This document shows, piece after piece, positions 23,641 through 35,479 of a stretch of DNA of 64,000 nt. Origin of the DNA: Microcebus murinus (taxonomy: Eukaryota > Chordata > Mammalia > Primates > Cheirogaleidae); assembly GCF_040939455.1 (NCBI RefSeq), contig NC_134120.1, positions 52,653,001 to 52,717,000 on the forward strand, written 5' to 3'. The position numbers and the translations under genes were made by a program. The notes under the pieces are model-generated. The model ran no database searches. It was not told the origin of the DNA and worked only from the letters and a program-made list of their open reading frames with translations. Numbering within the stretch: the first letter of the stretch is position 1; every line of letters begins with the position of its first letter.

Positions 23641-25248
23641 TGTTGTCTCCTTTATTATTCATTTTGGAAAAGAAATAGCCCTATACTCTTAGAATTAACT
23701 TGCTATCAAAATACTTTCCTACCAAGAACATTAGCCTTTCCATGTAACTTTGTTTTATGTATTTTATTCCTAACAAACTGTAGTTACTAGAGTCAGCTGA
23801 TAGGAAATCAGCTATCTTTCTATAAAACAACAGATGGCAACAAGGAAAAATTCATTTGTATTCTGTTGTGAAGTGTGCATATCCGGTAATTGCAGGCTTT
23901 GGGAGAATGCGGTCTATGATATTTATTCCTTTTAGTCATACATATAAATGATTTTCTCTTACAAGATTGATTTTTGTGTTTTCTGTAGCATTAAACACAT
24001 AAGATATACGGGATCAAATGAGGATAGAAATAGCACAAGAAGACTCTGTAATCAGTAACTTGAAGTTATCTTTTTATTTGCTAAGCAAGTACACAGTGCT
24101 TTCTTGATTAATTCTGTCAATAATGGGGACAATAAAGCTGTTCTACAGGAAATAGCTGGTGGGTCCATCAGCATCCTCGAGGAGGATATCAGAGTTTCTG
24201 GGTGCTTCCAAGAGTTCTTCTTCCATTAGATGAAGGAAAAAACTCAGACTATTGATGGGCAGTTTCCACAGTTCATTCCTGCCTTTCCCCGGGGTCAAAT
24301 GTGCATGTTTTGGGAGCCATTTAAGCTGCACTGATAACCTTACCTACATGAACTCACAGCCTCCAGCTAGACTGGTATTTGTCAGGACAGAAGCTAAATG
24401 CAAGGTGAGAAAGCCTGCCTGCTGGATGCTGCTAAAAATCTATTTCAGAACTTATTTAGAATATTTAATTATTCAATTAAAAAATGCCTCCAGGACTTAG
24501 GTAGTGGATTGAGAGGCCAGGGAACAGGAGGGAAGTGGGGAGGAACATGGTCCTAGTGTCTGAAACCTTGATTTCAGAAACACATAGAGAAGAGAGACTT
24601 ATTAAAGGCAGTCGACTGTGTTTTTATTTGACTACCACTCTCTGTTCTTCAGAGATTCTTTTTCATTGGCCAAAGTCTATAGAACTTTCAGGTTCAATAA
24701 TTTTATAACTCTTCTCTATATTTTGGAACTAAAATGACTTCATTCAGTTGAGCAACTTTAAATCTTTATTTTCTACTATTAATGCTGGCAAAAAGATCTA
24801 CCAGAGGATAGCTCTTATTCTATTTATCAAATAAAAAGTGGGTGCCAAGAGAGGGCTGAGAGGAAAAGAAGAGAGTCGTGGAGGTTCCTATTTCTCATGC
24901 AAAGCAAGAGGGCACCTTGGAAGGGAGAGGAGATTGTGTTTCATGTGCTCTCTTGAGGTTCAGGATCTTTCCTCTCTTGGTCATTTTATTAAATTGACAA
25001 ATATCCACTGCCATCACTTTCTTCTTTACTCAAAATAGATGAATGAACGGTCATCAAGGAATGGATCTGTAGTCCCTACTGGACTCAGGCAATAATGGAA
25101 AGGCCCAACACTAAATACTGTATTTTGTTTCAGATCCTTGAGACTATTTTGTCACCCAGCACATACATAGTCTTAAGAATGTCATCTTAAGAATGACAAG
25201 GAAATACATGTCTTTATCCTTATCTGGGTAATGCTTTTCATACAGTTA
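23641..25248. other. Unique sequence
   Basis: 1.6 kb without a recognisable repeat or gene, apart from a 14-bp near-perfect tandem duplication at 25,171-25,198. Frames at 24,143-24,500 on both strands lack motifs. Confidence 0.4.
25171..25198. repeat. 14-bp tandem duplication
   Basis: TCTTAAGAATGTCA (25,171-25,184) is followed directly by TCTTAAGAATGACA (25,185-25,198), 13 of 14 identical. Confidence 0.85.
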
Positions 25249-25500
25249 GACAAAAGGTGTAAGTTCTATTATTTGACAGCAGAGTAGGGTAACTATAGCC
25301 AACAGCAATGCATTGTGTCTTTCAAAGTACCTGGAAGAGAGAACTTAAATTCCTCCCAACACAGAGAAACGATAAATACTCAAAGTGATGGATATCTCAA
25401 ATACCAGGACTCGATTATTACACATTTTATGCATGTAACAAAATACCACATGTACCCCATAAATATGTAAAATAGTATGTGTCAATTAAAAACAAATAAA
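25249..25500 (+). repeat. L1MA/L1PB-like 3' end, sense
   Basis: 'gcagagtagggtaactatagcc', 'caacagcaatgcattgtgtc', 'acaccataaatatgtaaaat'-like and 'gtgtcaattaaaaacaaa' match the terminal 3' UTR of middle-aged primate L1s. Confidence 0.8.
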
Positions 25501-25548
25501 CCATCAATGAGTCCTATTGCCACCAAGCTAGGCCTTAAGCGGGTAACA

Positions 25549-25660
25549 GAGAGTCTCTAGTTTTAATTTTTTATTTTTTTTATTTTTTATGGGTCCAAGC
25601 CCCAGAGCACCAACGCAGTGGCCACTCTCACAGGCAAGGACCGAGAGTCTCTAGTTTTAA
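25549..25660 (-). pseudogene. 76-bp retroposed short RNA with perfect 18-bp TSD
   Basis: Identical 18-bp copies of GAGAGTCTCTAGTTTTAA (25,549-25,566 and 25,643-25,660) flank an insert with a T-rich tail (25,567-25,590) and a 52-nt GC-rich body (25,591-25,642). On the minus strand the body starts GGTCCTTGCC and ends GGCTTGGACCC. Its ends can pair (GGTCC/GGACC, then GCC/GGC across a UU/UU mismatch). The parent RNA is unidentified: it could be a small structured RNA or a truncated mRNA. Confidence 0.8.
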
Positions 25661-25920
25661 GTGAAATAAGCCCAAGAAAGGATTTTAGGTATACTCTACA
25701 ATAAGCTAAACTTTTTTCATCAAATTAATTCATATTAAATATTGGACCCAATATTCTTGCTGTATGAAGTTTGTACATTCATCATCTTAACATGTTTGAA
25801 TAGGGTGACTTAATAGAACATATTGTCATATGTGTCACAGTTGTTTTCAAGAGCTCCAACTTGTCTTAAAATCCTATTACACTGCATTTTCCCTGTGATG
25901 TTTCTCTATAGCTAAAGGTG

Positions 25921-26308
25921 TACAGACGGTCCTTGACTTATGATGGTTTGATTTATGATCTTTTGACTTTCCAATAGTCCAAAAGCAATATGCATTCAAT
26001 AGAAACCCGAGTACCCATACAACCATTCTGTTTTTCACTTTCAGTACAGTATTCAAGGAATTACTTGAGTTATTCGATACTTTATTATAAAGTAGGCTTT
26101 GTGTTAGATGTTTTTGTCCAATTGTAGGCGAATGTATGTATTCTGAGCACATTTAAAGTAGGTTAGGCTAAGCTATTGTGTTTGGCAGGTTTGGTGTATT
26201 AAATGCATTTCCAACTTATTCATCTTATTTTAATGATATTTTCAGTTTATGATGGGTCTATATTGGCATAACTCCAGTAACTCTATGATGGGTTGTGGAG
26301 GGTCTGTA
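25921..26308 (+). mobile_element. Tigger-family MITE (MER8-like), TA-flanked
   Basis: CAGACGGTCCTTGACTTATG at 25,923 is preceded by TA, and the right end GGAGGGTCTG finishes at 26,306 followed by TA. The interior has 'gatggtttgatttatgatc', 'aggctaagctattgtgtttgg' and 'attaaatgcatttcc', as in the zinc-free TcMar-Tigger nonautonomous repeats I remember as MER8. No transposase coding sequence remains. Confidence 0.75.
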
Positions 26309-26389
26309 TTCATTCACTAATTAAATAGGTATTTGTTTCAGGCTTACCATTTGTAGAACATAGTGCTCGATTTTGTCTGAAATTATGCA

Positions 26390-26560
26390 TCTATTCATTC
26401 ATTTATTTAACAAAAATTTATTGTATGTTAATATATGCCCAAAACTGTTCTTGACACTGGAAATGGTAAATCAGCATAACAAATGAAGTTTCTGCCCCAC
26501 CTGCAGCCTAGATACTAATGAGGAAGTCAGTATACAAGCAAACAGATGGGTACGTAATAT
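26390..26560 (-). repeat. L2/CR1-type LINE end, antisense
   Basis: 'tattcattcatttatttaac', 'aaaatttattgtatgttaat' and 'ctgttcttgacactgg' followed by 'gccccacctgcagcctaga' is the common antisense LINE2-type pattern. Family assignment is tentative. Confidence 0.5.
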
Positions 26561-26689
26561 AATTTTAGAGAGGATTGATGTTAGCTCCTTTATCCAGCTA
26601 CTAATGTCTGATATTGTGTAATAGAAGCTGGGAAATCAGATACTGTGATGTAACCATGGCATGATCTGACTTTTATCTAGGGCCTCGTC

Positions 26690-26880
26690 TAGCGTCTTTT
26701 ATAATCATCTTATGCTGTTCTCACAATATCTATGTAAAGTACATATTATTAATCCCATTTACTCAGATACAAAAACACTGCGGTCCAGAGGAGTCTGAAT
26801 TTCTTAAGGTCCCAAAGCTAGTAAATGGCAAAGCTTTTAAAAATCAAACCCTTGCCTTCTGACCATAAGTCGCGTGGTTT
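26690..26880 (-). repeat. MIR SINE, antisense
   Basis: 'cttatgctgttctcacaatatc', 'ttattaatcccatttactcag', 'ggtcccaaagctagtaaatgg' and 'atcaaacccttgccttctgacc' follow the antisense MIR order. Confidence 0.75.
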
Positions 26881-26889
26881 TTCTCTGTA

Positions 26890-29800
26890 TTGGATTGATA
26901 ATCCACGCATTCTTTCCTTTCTATTATACATTTTAGGTTAAAAATCTTTCAGGGATAGAAAGACTTTTACGAAATCACGACAGATACAATTTTTGCTTTC
27001 GACTTTTAAAATTATTACTTTTCATAAAGGCCCATATCCGTTTAGTGGAGAAAAGAAGAAAGGGGAAATGGTTTCTAAAATTGTCCTCACACCCTGCACG
27101 GGTTTCCACCAATCTCAGCCTTCCCCAGGCTGATGGCTCTTCACGGTCTTCCTTAGGAAGTGGGCGGAAGTTTGAGCTGAGATGCAAGCAGGAAGGCTCT
27201 GAGCAGCGTTTGTCCCGCAGGCACCACCTCTTTAAATAGCTGCTGAGCAGTGGGAATTAGTTCACTTAGACAAGAAACTTCATTGCCCTTTGTTTCTGGC
27301 CAGCAGGGCTGTCTGGGTGGAGGCAGGGCTGAGCCTGCATGGGGTTGTGGCAGCTGGGGACAGCCTCCCCGCCTCTGGGCCATGCGGAGACACCCTCACA
27401 GAGGTGTTTTGTTCTTCTCCCTTAAGAATATCATCCCTGAGACTTTTAACCTACTAAAAGGTAAGGTTCCAAGCACTTTCTAAATCAATAACTTGGTAGC
27501 CAGATTCTTCCTTTCATTTAAAAGAGAAAGGAAGAGCGCAAATAATTGCTATAGCTTTTTTAAAATCCATTTTTAGGGGCTTATAGTTTTATTAGTAGTT
27601 TATAGGTACATGATGTTAAGTGATAGTAAATTGCAATTTCAAAAGCAGATTTTTGTTGTGGTATAGATATGAGTTTTTAAAGTTCAAATATAGAAGGGAA
27701 GGAAAGTAGATAAATCCTATTACTAATTTGGGAAGACTAGTTAAAATGGGTTCTTAATAGATGCATAAAATGAATGGCTTAGAAGTCTTTAGATTCCAAT
27801 TCCTATTTGTGTGCTAGAGCCTTTAAATTATCTAATCCAATCTTTCCAGTTAATTTTCTAGTTTTAGAAACATCTACCGAGGATTAGCCAAACAAGCTAT
27901 TCTATTCTTTAATGGAATTCATGCATTTCTCTGGTCAGGCCACCAAGCTTTTCCTCTTGGTTCCCATACTGGGGACAAAGGGCAGAGACCAGAAGTGGCT
28001 GTGTGCTGCCCTGGTCTTGCAGGAGACAGGTGAGTGGGGAGGCGGTTCTCATTCTGTGCCTGGTCTACAGAAGAGAGATCTGCCACGGGATTTGTGTGAC
28101 TTCCATCTGACAATTTCTTCTGATCTTTCCCTGGCCCTGCCTGCTCCTCCTGTGTGCACCTTCTTTGAGATTAATTAGCACCTGTATTCTCGAAGCCAAT
28201 GACCTGATTAGTCTGATCAATAGCAAGCAGAGGCTCTACTTCGGGAAGCACAAATGCATGCTCTTCCCAGAAAGGCTTTCATAGTATCGATTAAGCTCTT
28301 TTTCAAAGTTTAATTTTTAGAGCATTATCCATACAGCTACCTTGTCATGGCTCCTTACTTTGTCTTCTATTTCATTTTTGTTCTTGTTCTTTGTGTTGGG
28401 CTTGTGGGGGAAGGAGGAGTGCTAGGAGAGGTGGTCTTGCTGTTTATTTGAATTTCATTTTCTTTGATTTGAGATTACGGTCATCTGCATTAGCGTTATG
28501 GATTCCTTTTACTAAGTATGATAGTATCATCTCTATATTTACAAAACTGTGTTTGTAGTTGCTTTATTGTTTTTAGATTGTTTTACTAGTGTATTTTCTA
28601 ATTACAAAGTAAAGTCTGCTTTGACCCCATGGAGCCTTTTTTGGGCTTAGCTTAGTGTGTGGTAAGGAAGCCTACTTTGATGCAATACTGCTCATTTGTA
28701 TAGTGTGTGGAGGGAGGGGGAAGGGTTTTGTTGTTGTTGTTTTAGTCTTACCTCAGATTTCAGGTGGCGTAAGCAAAACCAAGGTCCATGATGGGGTATA
28801 CATTTCCAGCATGGTGCTTAGGAAAGCTAGCTGGATGTGCTCATTTGTGAAAGTAATAATTTAATGCACACATTGATGATTGTTACTAAACAGGAAAACT
28901 TTCTTTAACTTCAAATCCCCTAAGTAACAATGAATTTACATTATATTTAGAAATTGTTTCTAAGTTTCCCATTCTGTGGTTTCTTTCGGATAGCCTTTTT
29001 AGTTCTTGATATAATCACGGCTCCCTTCCCCTACCCCCCTTTTTTGTTCTGTGCTTGTCTTTTACAGACAAATTTTGTAAGGCCCTTGTTATCCTCTAAG
29101 CTAAGGGATTAATTGAATAGCAGCTGTGCTAATCAAAGACAAGTGTAACAAGATAAGACTTATGTTTAGACTTGAATATGCCAACAAAGGGGTTTATTTT
29201 TGTGATCTTAAAGCCAAAGGGAAAAAAATCAGATGGAAAACAAAACAACATTTAGCCTACCTAAGCAAGCAGAATCTTTTACAGATAAGGAATTCTGAGG
29301 ACAATGGGCATAATAATCCAAGGCTCTAAAGACAGGTTTCTCACCGAAATTTTAGGAAAAAATAACAAAATAGCCTATGGGATGAGCTAAAAGGAAATCG
29401 ATGCCTCTGCAATGCGTGGAGTGACAGGTGAAGTGAAGATTTACTGGAAGGCCTCCCAAGCCCCCAGTTGAGCTGACTGCAGGAATGTGTTTTAATGCCT
29501 GTTTCAAACCCCAGAGGTGGTGTTTTGAATCAGTCTTGCTGACGTAAACACAGACCCAACCTGGAAATTTTCCAAAAGCAGAGGGTGAAAACAGTTCAGC
29601 CAGGATGTACAGTATTGTTATAGTAAGGCATGGAGCTATTCAGCCCCAGGACGGAATAACAGCCATTCCCCTCTAATGGCAGTGCTGCTCGTCTGTAAGG
29701 CGGTTCCTAGGTAGAAGACTGCACCAAGAACAGCCTCCCCCTAAGTACTTATCTAAACAGACAGAAGGAGAGATTGAGGAAAAGGGAATTGTTCCTTAGT

Positions 29801-31360
29801 GATCTGGAAGCCTGTGGATATTTAAGGTTGGGGGAAAAAGGGTACTGAGAGGAGTATTTGGACAAGATGAGCACTGATTAGATGGCCATTCATTGTTGGG
29901 TGACTTTAGTGACAAATAAGTGATAGGTTTACAAAGCTCATTTACCAAACTAACTAAGGGAATAAGCAGAGTAAACAGGTCTTGTCTCTGTTAGCTGTAA
30001 AGATTAAGCAAGTCTCCACTTGTCAGGTGTATTTAATTAAATAAACAGGAAGATTTAAACTTTCTTTTTCTTATGAATATGCAGGGTTAAATGGGGGCCA
30101 GATGTGCAAAGATATTCCTGCTTAGCTGCAGATCACACTACTTTAAACTTTCCAAGAATCCAGTTGAGTGCTTTACAAAAGTTACTATTTGGGACATGAA
30201 CCATCCATTGTTTTGCTCTAAAAGATGGCTAGAAGGCATAACATCGCAGTTATTTGTGTGCTAAAGTGGTAGTTAACTGTCTGAACCATCCAGAATAAGT
30301 GGGTGTTTTCCCCCTGTTTTTCTTCTGTTTCACACCTTGCAGAGCTCATTCCAAATAGTGTTTTTGTCAAATTAGAAAGGAGTGCAGGAGATGAGGAGGG
30401 GTAAGCGCACAGCAGTCCTGCCTAAGGAAGGCAAGAGTTTGGGGAGACCCCTAAGCTCTGACCTGCAGCACTTGGGTAGAGCGTCAGCAGTAACTTATGA
30501 GTATTCGAGGCAGGTTGCTTTGTAGCAAATATAATTAAAATGGAGGCCCACAGATGACTTCATGTCAAAAGTTTCTTTTAAAATAATAGCATATTACACA
30601 TTGTATTTCATTTCATGCTTTACCAATCCTGAATTTTTCAGAGGGTATGAATCTTCTAGTATATTTTGTTGAAATAAATACATTTGATTCATCCCTGACA
30701 GCTTCTTTTTTCAAAAACAAAGCAAAATACCCTAAAGCATAATTTCCTTTTTAATTAGATAAGTCTGTCATATCTCTTACCCATAAGACACTTCAGTCCC
30801 TTCTAAACTGCTTTCTAATCTATGAAATAGAAGCAAGCAGAAATCATTATTAGGCAAAAGCATCTCGGACCTTTTCAAAAGGTGGTATCATTTTCAAAGT
30901 ATCAGAGGTGCCAAGGTGTCAGAACATCTATGGCTAGAAATCCACAGGTTGTAATAGTTAATAGTAGAAGTGGAATTATAGAATGCTGGAGTGAGAAGGG
31001 ACCTTTGAGAAAGAAAACTTGGTTCAGGAGTTTTCAAACTTGGCTCAGGGAAGTCCTGGGGGTGGGGACATGAGGGTGGAAGGAGGAAGAGAATCTCCAT
31101 CCACAGCTTAACCAGAGCTGTCCTGCCTGTCCCTTTTAAATCCTGGTTTTCTATCACATTTTTATTTGAACAAATTTCATGATTCAGCAAAGTTTGCAAC
31201 TTCTGAGTAAAAACATTTGCTCGCACACTGTTGGCTATCCCTGAGAGCTGAACTCTTGGTTCCCACTTGCTTACATTCATCCAGAATCAGCTCCTGCTGT
31301 GTAAGGCAGGATACTCATTTTGGGGCCAATCCATAAATAGAACGGGTACCGTAGGTGCTA
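26890..31360. other. 4.4-kb repeat-free stretch
   Basis: No Alu, L1, MIR, L2 or DNA transposon is recognisable across this interval, unlike the rest of the window. It contains GC-richer patches (27,090-27,390 and 27,940-28,150), short donor-bounded segments (see findings) and a cluster of forkhead-like TGTTTAC/GTAAACA sites near 29,926-30,050. A weak MER5-like phrase occurs around 31,020-31,050. No coding gene is recognised. Constraint as regulatory or exonic sequence is possible but unproven. Confidence 0.5.
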
Positions 31361-31369
31361 CTGTGTATT

Positions 31370-31600
31370 CAGTATCCTTCAGTGTGCAGGCATTTTACAA
31401 ATATAGTTTCATTAATTGTCACAAAAACTCCGTGCAGAAGTGGTTATCCCGGCCTCACAAGTACGGAAACTGAGGTACAGTGTGAGGTCAAGTGTCTTGC
31501 CCAAGTTCATACAGGTAAATGTCAGGGCAAAGATGAGACCCAAAGTTTGTTTGACTCTAGGACCTGTGCACTTTCTCCCACACAGTGCTGAATGAATGAC
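31370..31600 (-). repeat. MIR SINE, antisense
   Basis: 'tgcaggcattttacaaatatag', 'tcattaattgtcacaaaaac', 'cacaagtacggaaactgagg', 'gtgtcttgcccaagttcatac' and 'tttgactctaggacctgtg' are diagnostic. Confidence 0.9.
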
Positions 31601-32359
31601 AGAATTTCTTATCTGCCTGTGTTTTTCAGTCTAGAAGTAGTAATAGAACAGTAATAGGAAACCTCTTTGAGGTTATGGTAGAGGTAGCTGCAGGACTGTG
31701 AACATTCTAGAGGAGGCTGTTTCTCCTTATTGATGGGGCTTGTAGGTTTTCTGCTCTCAGACTATTTTTGCTTCTTTTCCAACTACCCTCTTGAAGGAGA
31801 AGATGGTATCTTTCTCTTCCCCACTGACATGTAAATCATGTGTGCATGTGTGTGTATGTGTAGAGGGTACTGTTGTGAGAAAAGAAAGGAGTCACGTTAC
31901 CTCTTATGAACTTCAAAAGTTTGAGAAGGAATTTATTACAGAGAATTATTGTGTGTTCTTAAGCCCTAAGTGGATTCAGTGAGCATTTTTAGTAATCTGC
32001 TTACAATTCTATCTGTTTACTGAAGATTTGGCTTTTTGGCTGTTACTTGACCACTTTGGATTTGTAAACTGATTTATCTGACAAAGGCCAGCTCAAATTC
32101 CACACCCGCCCTTCTTAAAGCACTGTCTCACCATCCCTCACACTGACATCTCCAAATTCCTAAAGACTGTGTTGTCAGTATCTTTGCTTTAATACTTATA
32201 CACTCCCACACTCAGCAAGGTAAGGATTCTTATTAAATGCATTCTTCTGTCTCTTTGGCTTGCCGACGTTCCCTCTCCCCCATAGCTAATAGAGAGCTGG
32301 CCTTTAGTATTGGTTGATACCTTGGGTATATTATCCTCTTATTGGTTCTATTTTTGTTT
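31601..32359. other. Unclassified sequence
   Basis: Contains a short GTGTGTATGTGTA run (31,848-31,862). No gene or repeat is recognised with confidence. Confidence 0.4.
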
Positions 32360-32369
32360 CATGAATCTA

Positions 32370-32890
32370 TACATATTGTTCTTCCCCAAAATGGTTCTTG
32401 AAATATTTGAAGACAGCGATCATGCTTCCCTGGAGCTTTCTAAAGTTCTCCAGTGCTTTCAGCATTTTCCCACATATCATGGCTTCTTGACAGTCTCTCT
32501 TTGACCCTCCTGCTCTGAAGTCAGTCCTGTTAACATTTTCCCTTAAATATGGTAGCCAGAGCTGAATTTCAGTTCAGCTGGATTTACGGCAATCATCTCC
32601 CCTTGCTGTGTGATACGCGTACATACTTCTACACCACTTAAGATCAAATTCGCTTTCCTGGCATTCATGTAATGCTGTTGGCTTGTACTGACCTTGCAGT
32701 TGACCAGAATCCCTTTACCTTTTTCACATGAACTGTCCTCATGCCAGGAAGCAATCATCCTAAACATGCACTGAAGTTTCTGAGCTTCGGACTGCTTCCT
32801 ATTAAATGTCAGCCTGTTAGTTTCAGTCTGTTATTCCTTCCAATTGAGAATTTCTTGATTTTTGGATTATTTTCCAAAATAGTCTATTAG
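32370..32890 (-). repeat. CR1/L3 LINE fragment, antisense, ancient
   Basis: The plus strand follows the antisense CR1 3' region: 'tttgaagacagcgatcatgc', 'ttctccagtgctttcagca', 'ggtagccagagctgaatttc', 'aattcgctttcctggcattc', 'ttgcagttgaccagaatccc' and 'attaaatgtcagcctgttag'. This family predates mammals, and a 500-bp collinear piece is long for such an old repeat. No reading frame survives. Confidence 0.75.
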
Positions 32891-33099
32891 ACTAGTAAGG
32901 AAAATGATCTCCTGAGGGGGAAAAAAATCCCTAGGTTTTAACAAATTCTAATCTTCCCAGAGAATGTCTCTATTCATGATATCTTGTTGGGAAAACTTTG
33001 GAGGCTTTCTGCAGCCTCATTGTGAAAATCCAAAAGCATCTTCATGTGGCATCTGCAGAGTCTGTAACTGTACCTTCTCCTGCATCACAGGTACGCCAG

Positions 33100-33310
33100 A
33101 GCCCCATCTTTTCCACCCCATCCCCCACCTTCGCTGGCTGCGCAGCTTTGCTGGCCCAGGGCTTCTGCGTAAAATGCATGTTATGCTCGAACCCTTCCTG
33201 CAGTCAGGGTCCTGCCCGTCCTCCTTCAGGTCTTTCCTGAACCTTTAGTAAGAATTGCATTCCTTGTCTAACACTCTTAGCACTTACTGTATTCTCTTTT
33301 CTGTGAGCCG
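33100..33310 (+). repeat. L2-like LINE fragment, sense
   Basis: 'cccagggcttctgcgtaaaatg', 'gaacccttcctgcagtcagg', 'cttcaggtctttcctgaacc' and 'agcacttactgtattctc' resemble the L2 3' region. It abuts a sense MIR. Confidence 0.5.
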
Positions 33311-33319
33311 TCTGTGGTT

Positions 33320-33575
33320 GGGACCAGAGACTCTAGGAACGGACAGCCTATGTGCCAGTCCTTGTTGCACCCCTTAATCATGGTTTCATCATGGGCAGAT
33401 GAATTTTTCTCTCCAAACCTCAGTTGTCATATTTGTATGATGGAATTGTAGTACTTACCTTACAGGGTCATTGTGAGGGTTAAAGAGTTAGCATGTGTAA
33501 AATGCTTGGAATTGCGGCTGCTAATAATTGTTCGCCGTATCTATAGGCACTCAAGAAATGTGTGTGAATTTTACT
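33320..33575 (+). repeat. MIR SINE, sense
   Basis: 'ctccaaacctcagttgtcata', 'acttaccttacagggtcatt', 'gtgagggttaaagagttagc', 'gtgtaaaatgcttggaattg' and 'ggcactcaagaaatgtgtg' are in MIR order. Confidence 0.9.
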
Positions 33576-34032
33576 GGAGAAACTCAGAATAACTTACTAA
33601 CATGACTTAAAATCTCAAAACATGGCTATCAGAGGAAACATTTTCAAATTTATAGAGGTGCAGGATATTGGATAGGAACATTTTCCCAAAAAAGCATTGT
33701 GAGATAGTCTCCAATTAGAGGCCAGACTCACAGACTTTTTCACTTGCAGTCAGCTGGGAAGGCAAATATTAGCCAATATTTTTATAAGCACTGTGGAAAT
33801 CTGATATCAAGTAATGCAGGAGAAATGTGCCTGGAGAAACATGGCCTCCATATTATGAAGTGTGAATATTAACATCGTAATTAAAATATTTAATTGCTCA
33901 AAGCCTAATTTTAACTTGTGTGCCCATGGTCTCATGCTAATTTGCATATGGCTTGTACAGCATGACAAAATAATTTGTAAAACAATTTTTTCTTTTTATT
34001 CCCTTGAAAAAACATCATGGTCAAGGAGCATC
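33576..34032. other. Unique sequence
   Basis: No repeat or gene recognised. The frame at 33,862-34,050 runs into the L1 stub and is not credible. Confidence 0.4.
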
Positions 34033-34136
34033 AGAAACTCATGCATTTAGGAAATGGGCATTTATTGAAACCTTAAAATCTGTACCCCCATAATATGCCA
34101 AAATAAAAAAATAATTAAAAGAAACTCATACATTTA
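34033..34136 (+). mobile_element. 70-bp young L1 stub, sense, 17-bp TSD
   Basis: Only the last 70 bp of the young L1 3' UTR is present ('gaaatgggcatttattgaaa' to 'ccataatatgcc', then A-rich tail; 34,050-34,119). TSD copies are AGAAACTCATGCATTTA (34,033-34,049) and AGAAACTCATACATTTA (34,120-34,136), 16 of 17 identical. It shares its terminal sequence with the L1 at 18,291. Confidence 0.93.
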
Positions 34137-34398
34137 ACTTTTGGCATTTATCATGAGGATTAGCCATCTTTAGCCTGTTGGCTGACTCTGACCTCAAAAT
34201 TTATTGAAGATCTAACAAGAATCTTGTGTTGAGCTAGTTAGTATAGGGATATTAAGAAGAGTAAGGTGAAATTTCTGTACTCAAAAGCTTATTTGGAGAT
34301 ACAACACATAGTAAATAAAATAATAAGATAAAGTATATTATAAGGAAGTTCTGTACTCAGTTAATTACTAGGTCAGTGGGTACAGTGAGAACTTAAAC

Positions 34399-34725
34399 AG
34401 GACAGTTATTTTTTCTTTCCTTCTTTCTTTCTTTTTTTTTTTTTTTTTTTAAAGGCAGGTCTTGCTCTGTCACCCAGGCTGGAGTGCAGTGGCACAATCG
34501 TAGCTCACTGCAGCCTCGAACTCCTGGGCCAAGCCACCCTCCCACCTCAGCCCCTCAAGTATCTGGTACTACAGGCATAAGCCAACACACCCAGCTTACT
34601 TTTTTCTTTAACTTTTTTGTAAAGATGGGGGTCTTGCTATGTGGCCCAGGCTGGTCTTGAACTCCTAGTCTCAAGTAATCCTCCCACCACCTTGGCTTCC
34701 CAAAGTGCCAGCCAAGAGGACAGTT
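34399..34725 (-). mobile_element. AluJ-like SINE, antisense
   Basis: A CTTT/T-rich tail (34,408-34,451) leads into 'ggtcttgctctgtcacccagg' through to 'ttggcttcccaaagtg' (about 34,710). AGGACAGTT at 34,399-34,407 and 34,717-34,725 is the likely TSD. Its arms lack the strepsirrhine 'gttgctgtgag' signature, suggesting an older AluJ. Confidence 0.9.
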
Positions 34726-34869
34726 CTTAATTGCTACAAACCTGTTTCAATTGTCTTCCCAAAATATTGTTTCAAGAAGCTCTAGAGACTAAAGGATACA
34801 AGCCTTGAGGATATCAACTAACAATAATATATTTGTATAAGTGTTTCTTTGAAAATGTGCTGTATATTA

Positions 34870-35465
<596 letters not shown>

Positions 35466-35479
35466 GTCTTGTTCCTATT

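Noticed and set aside
30894..31280. 128-codon open frame on the minus strand
   Set aside because: No recognised domain and no splice or promoter support, and a similar-length plus-strand frame overlaps it. Best treated as chance.
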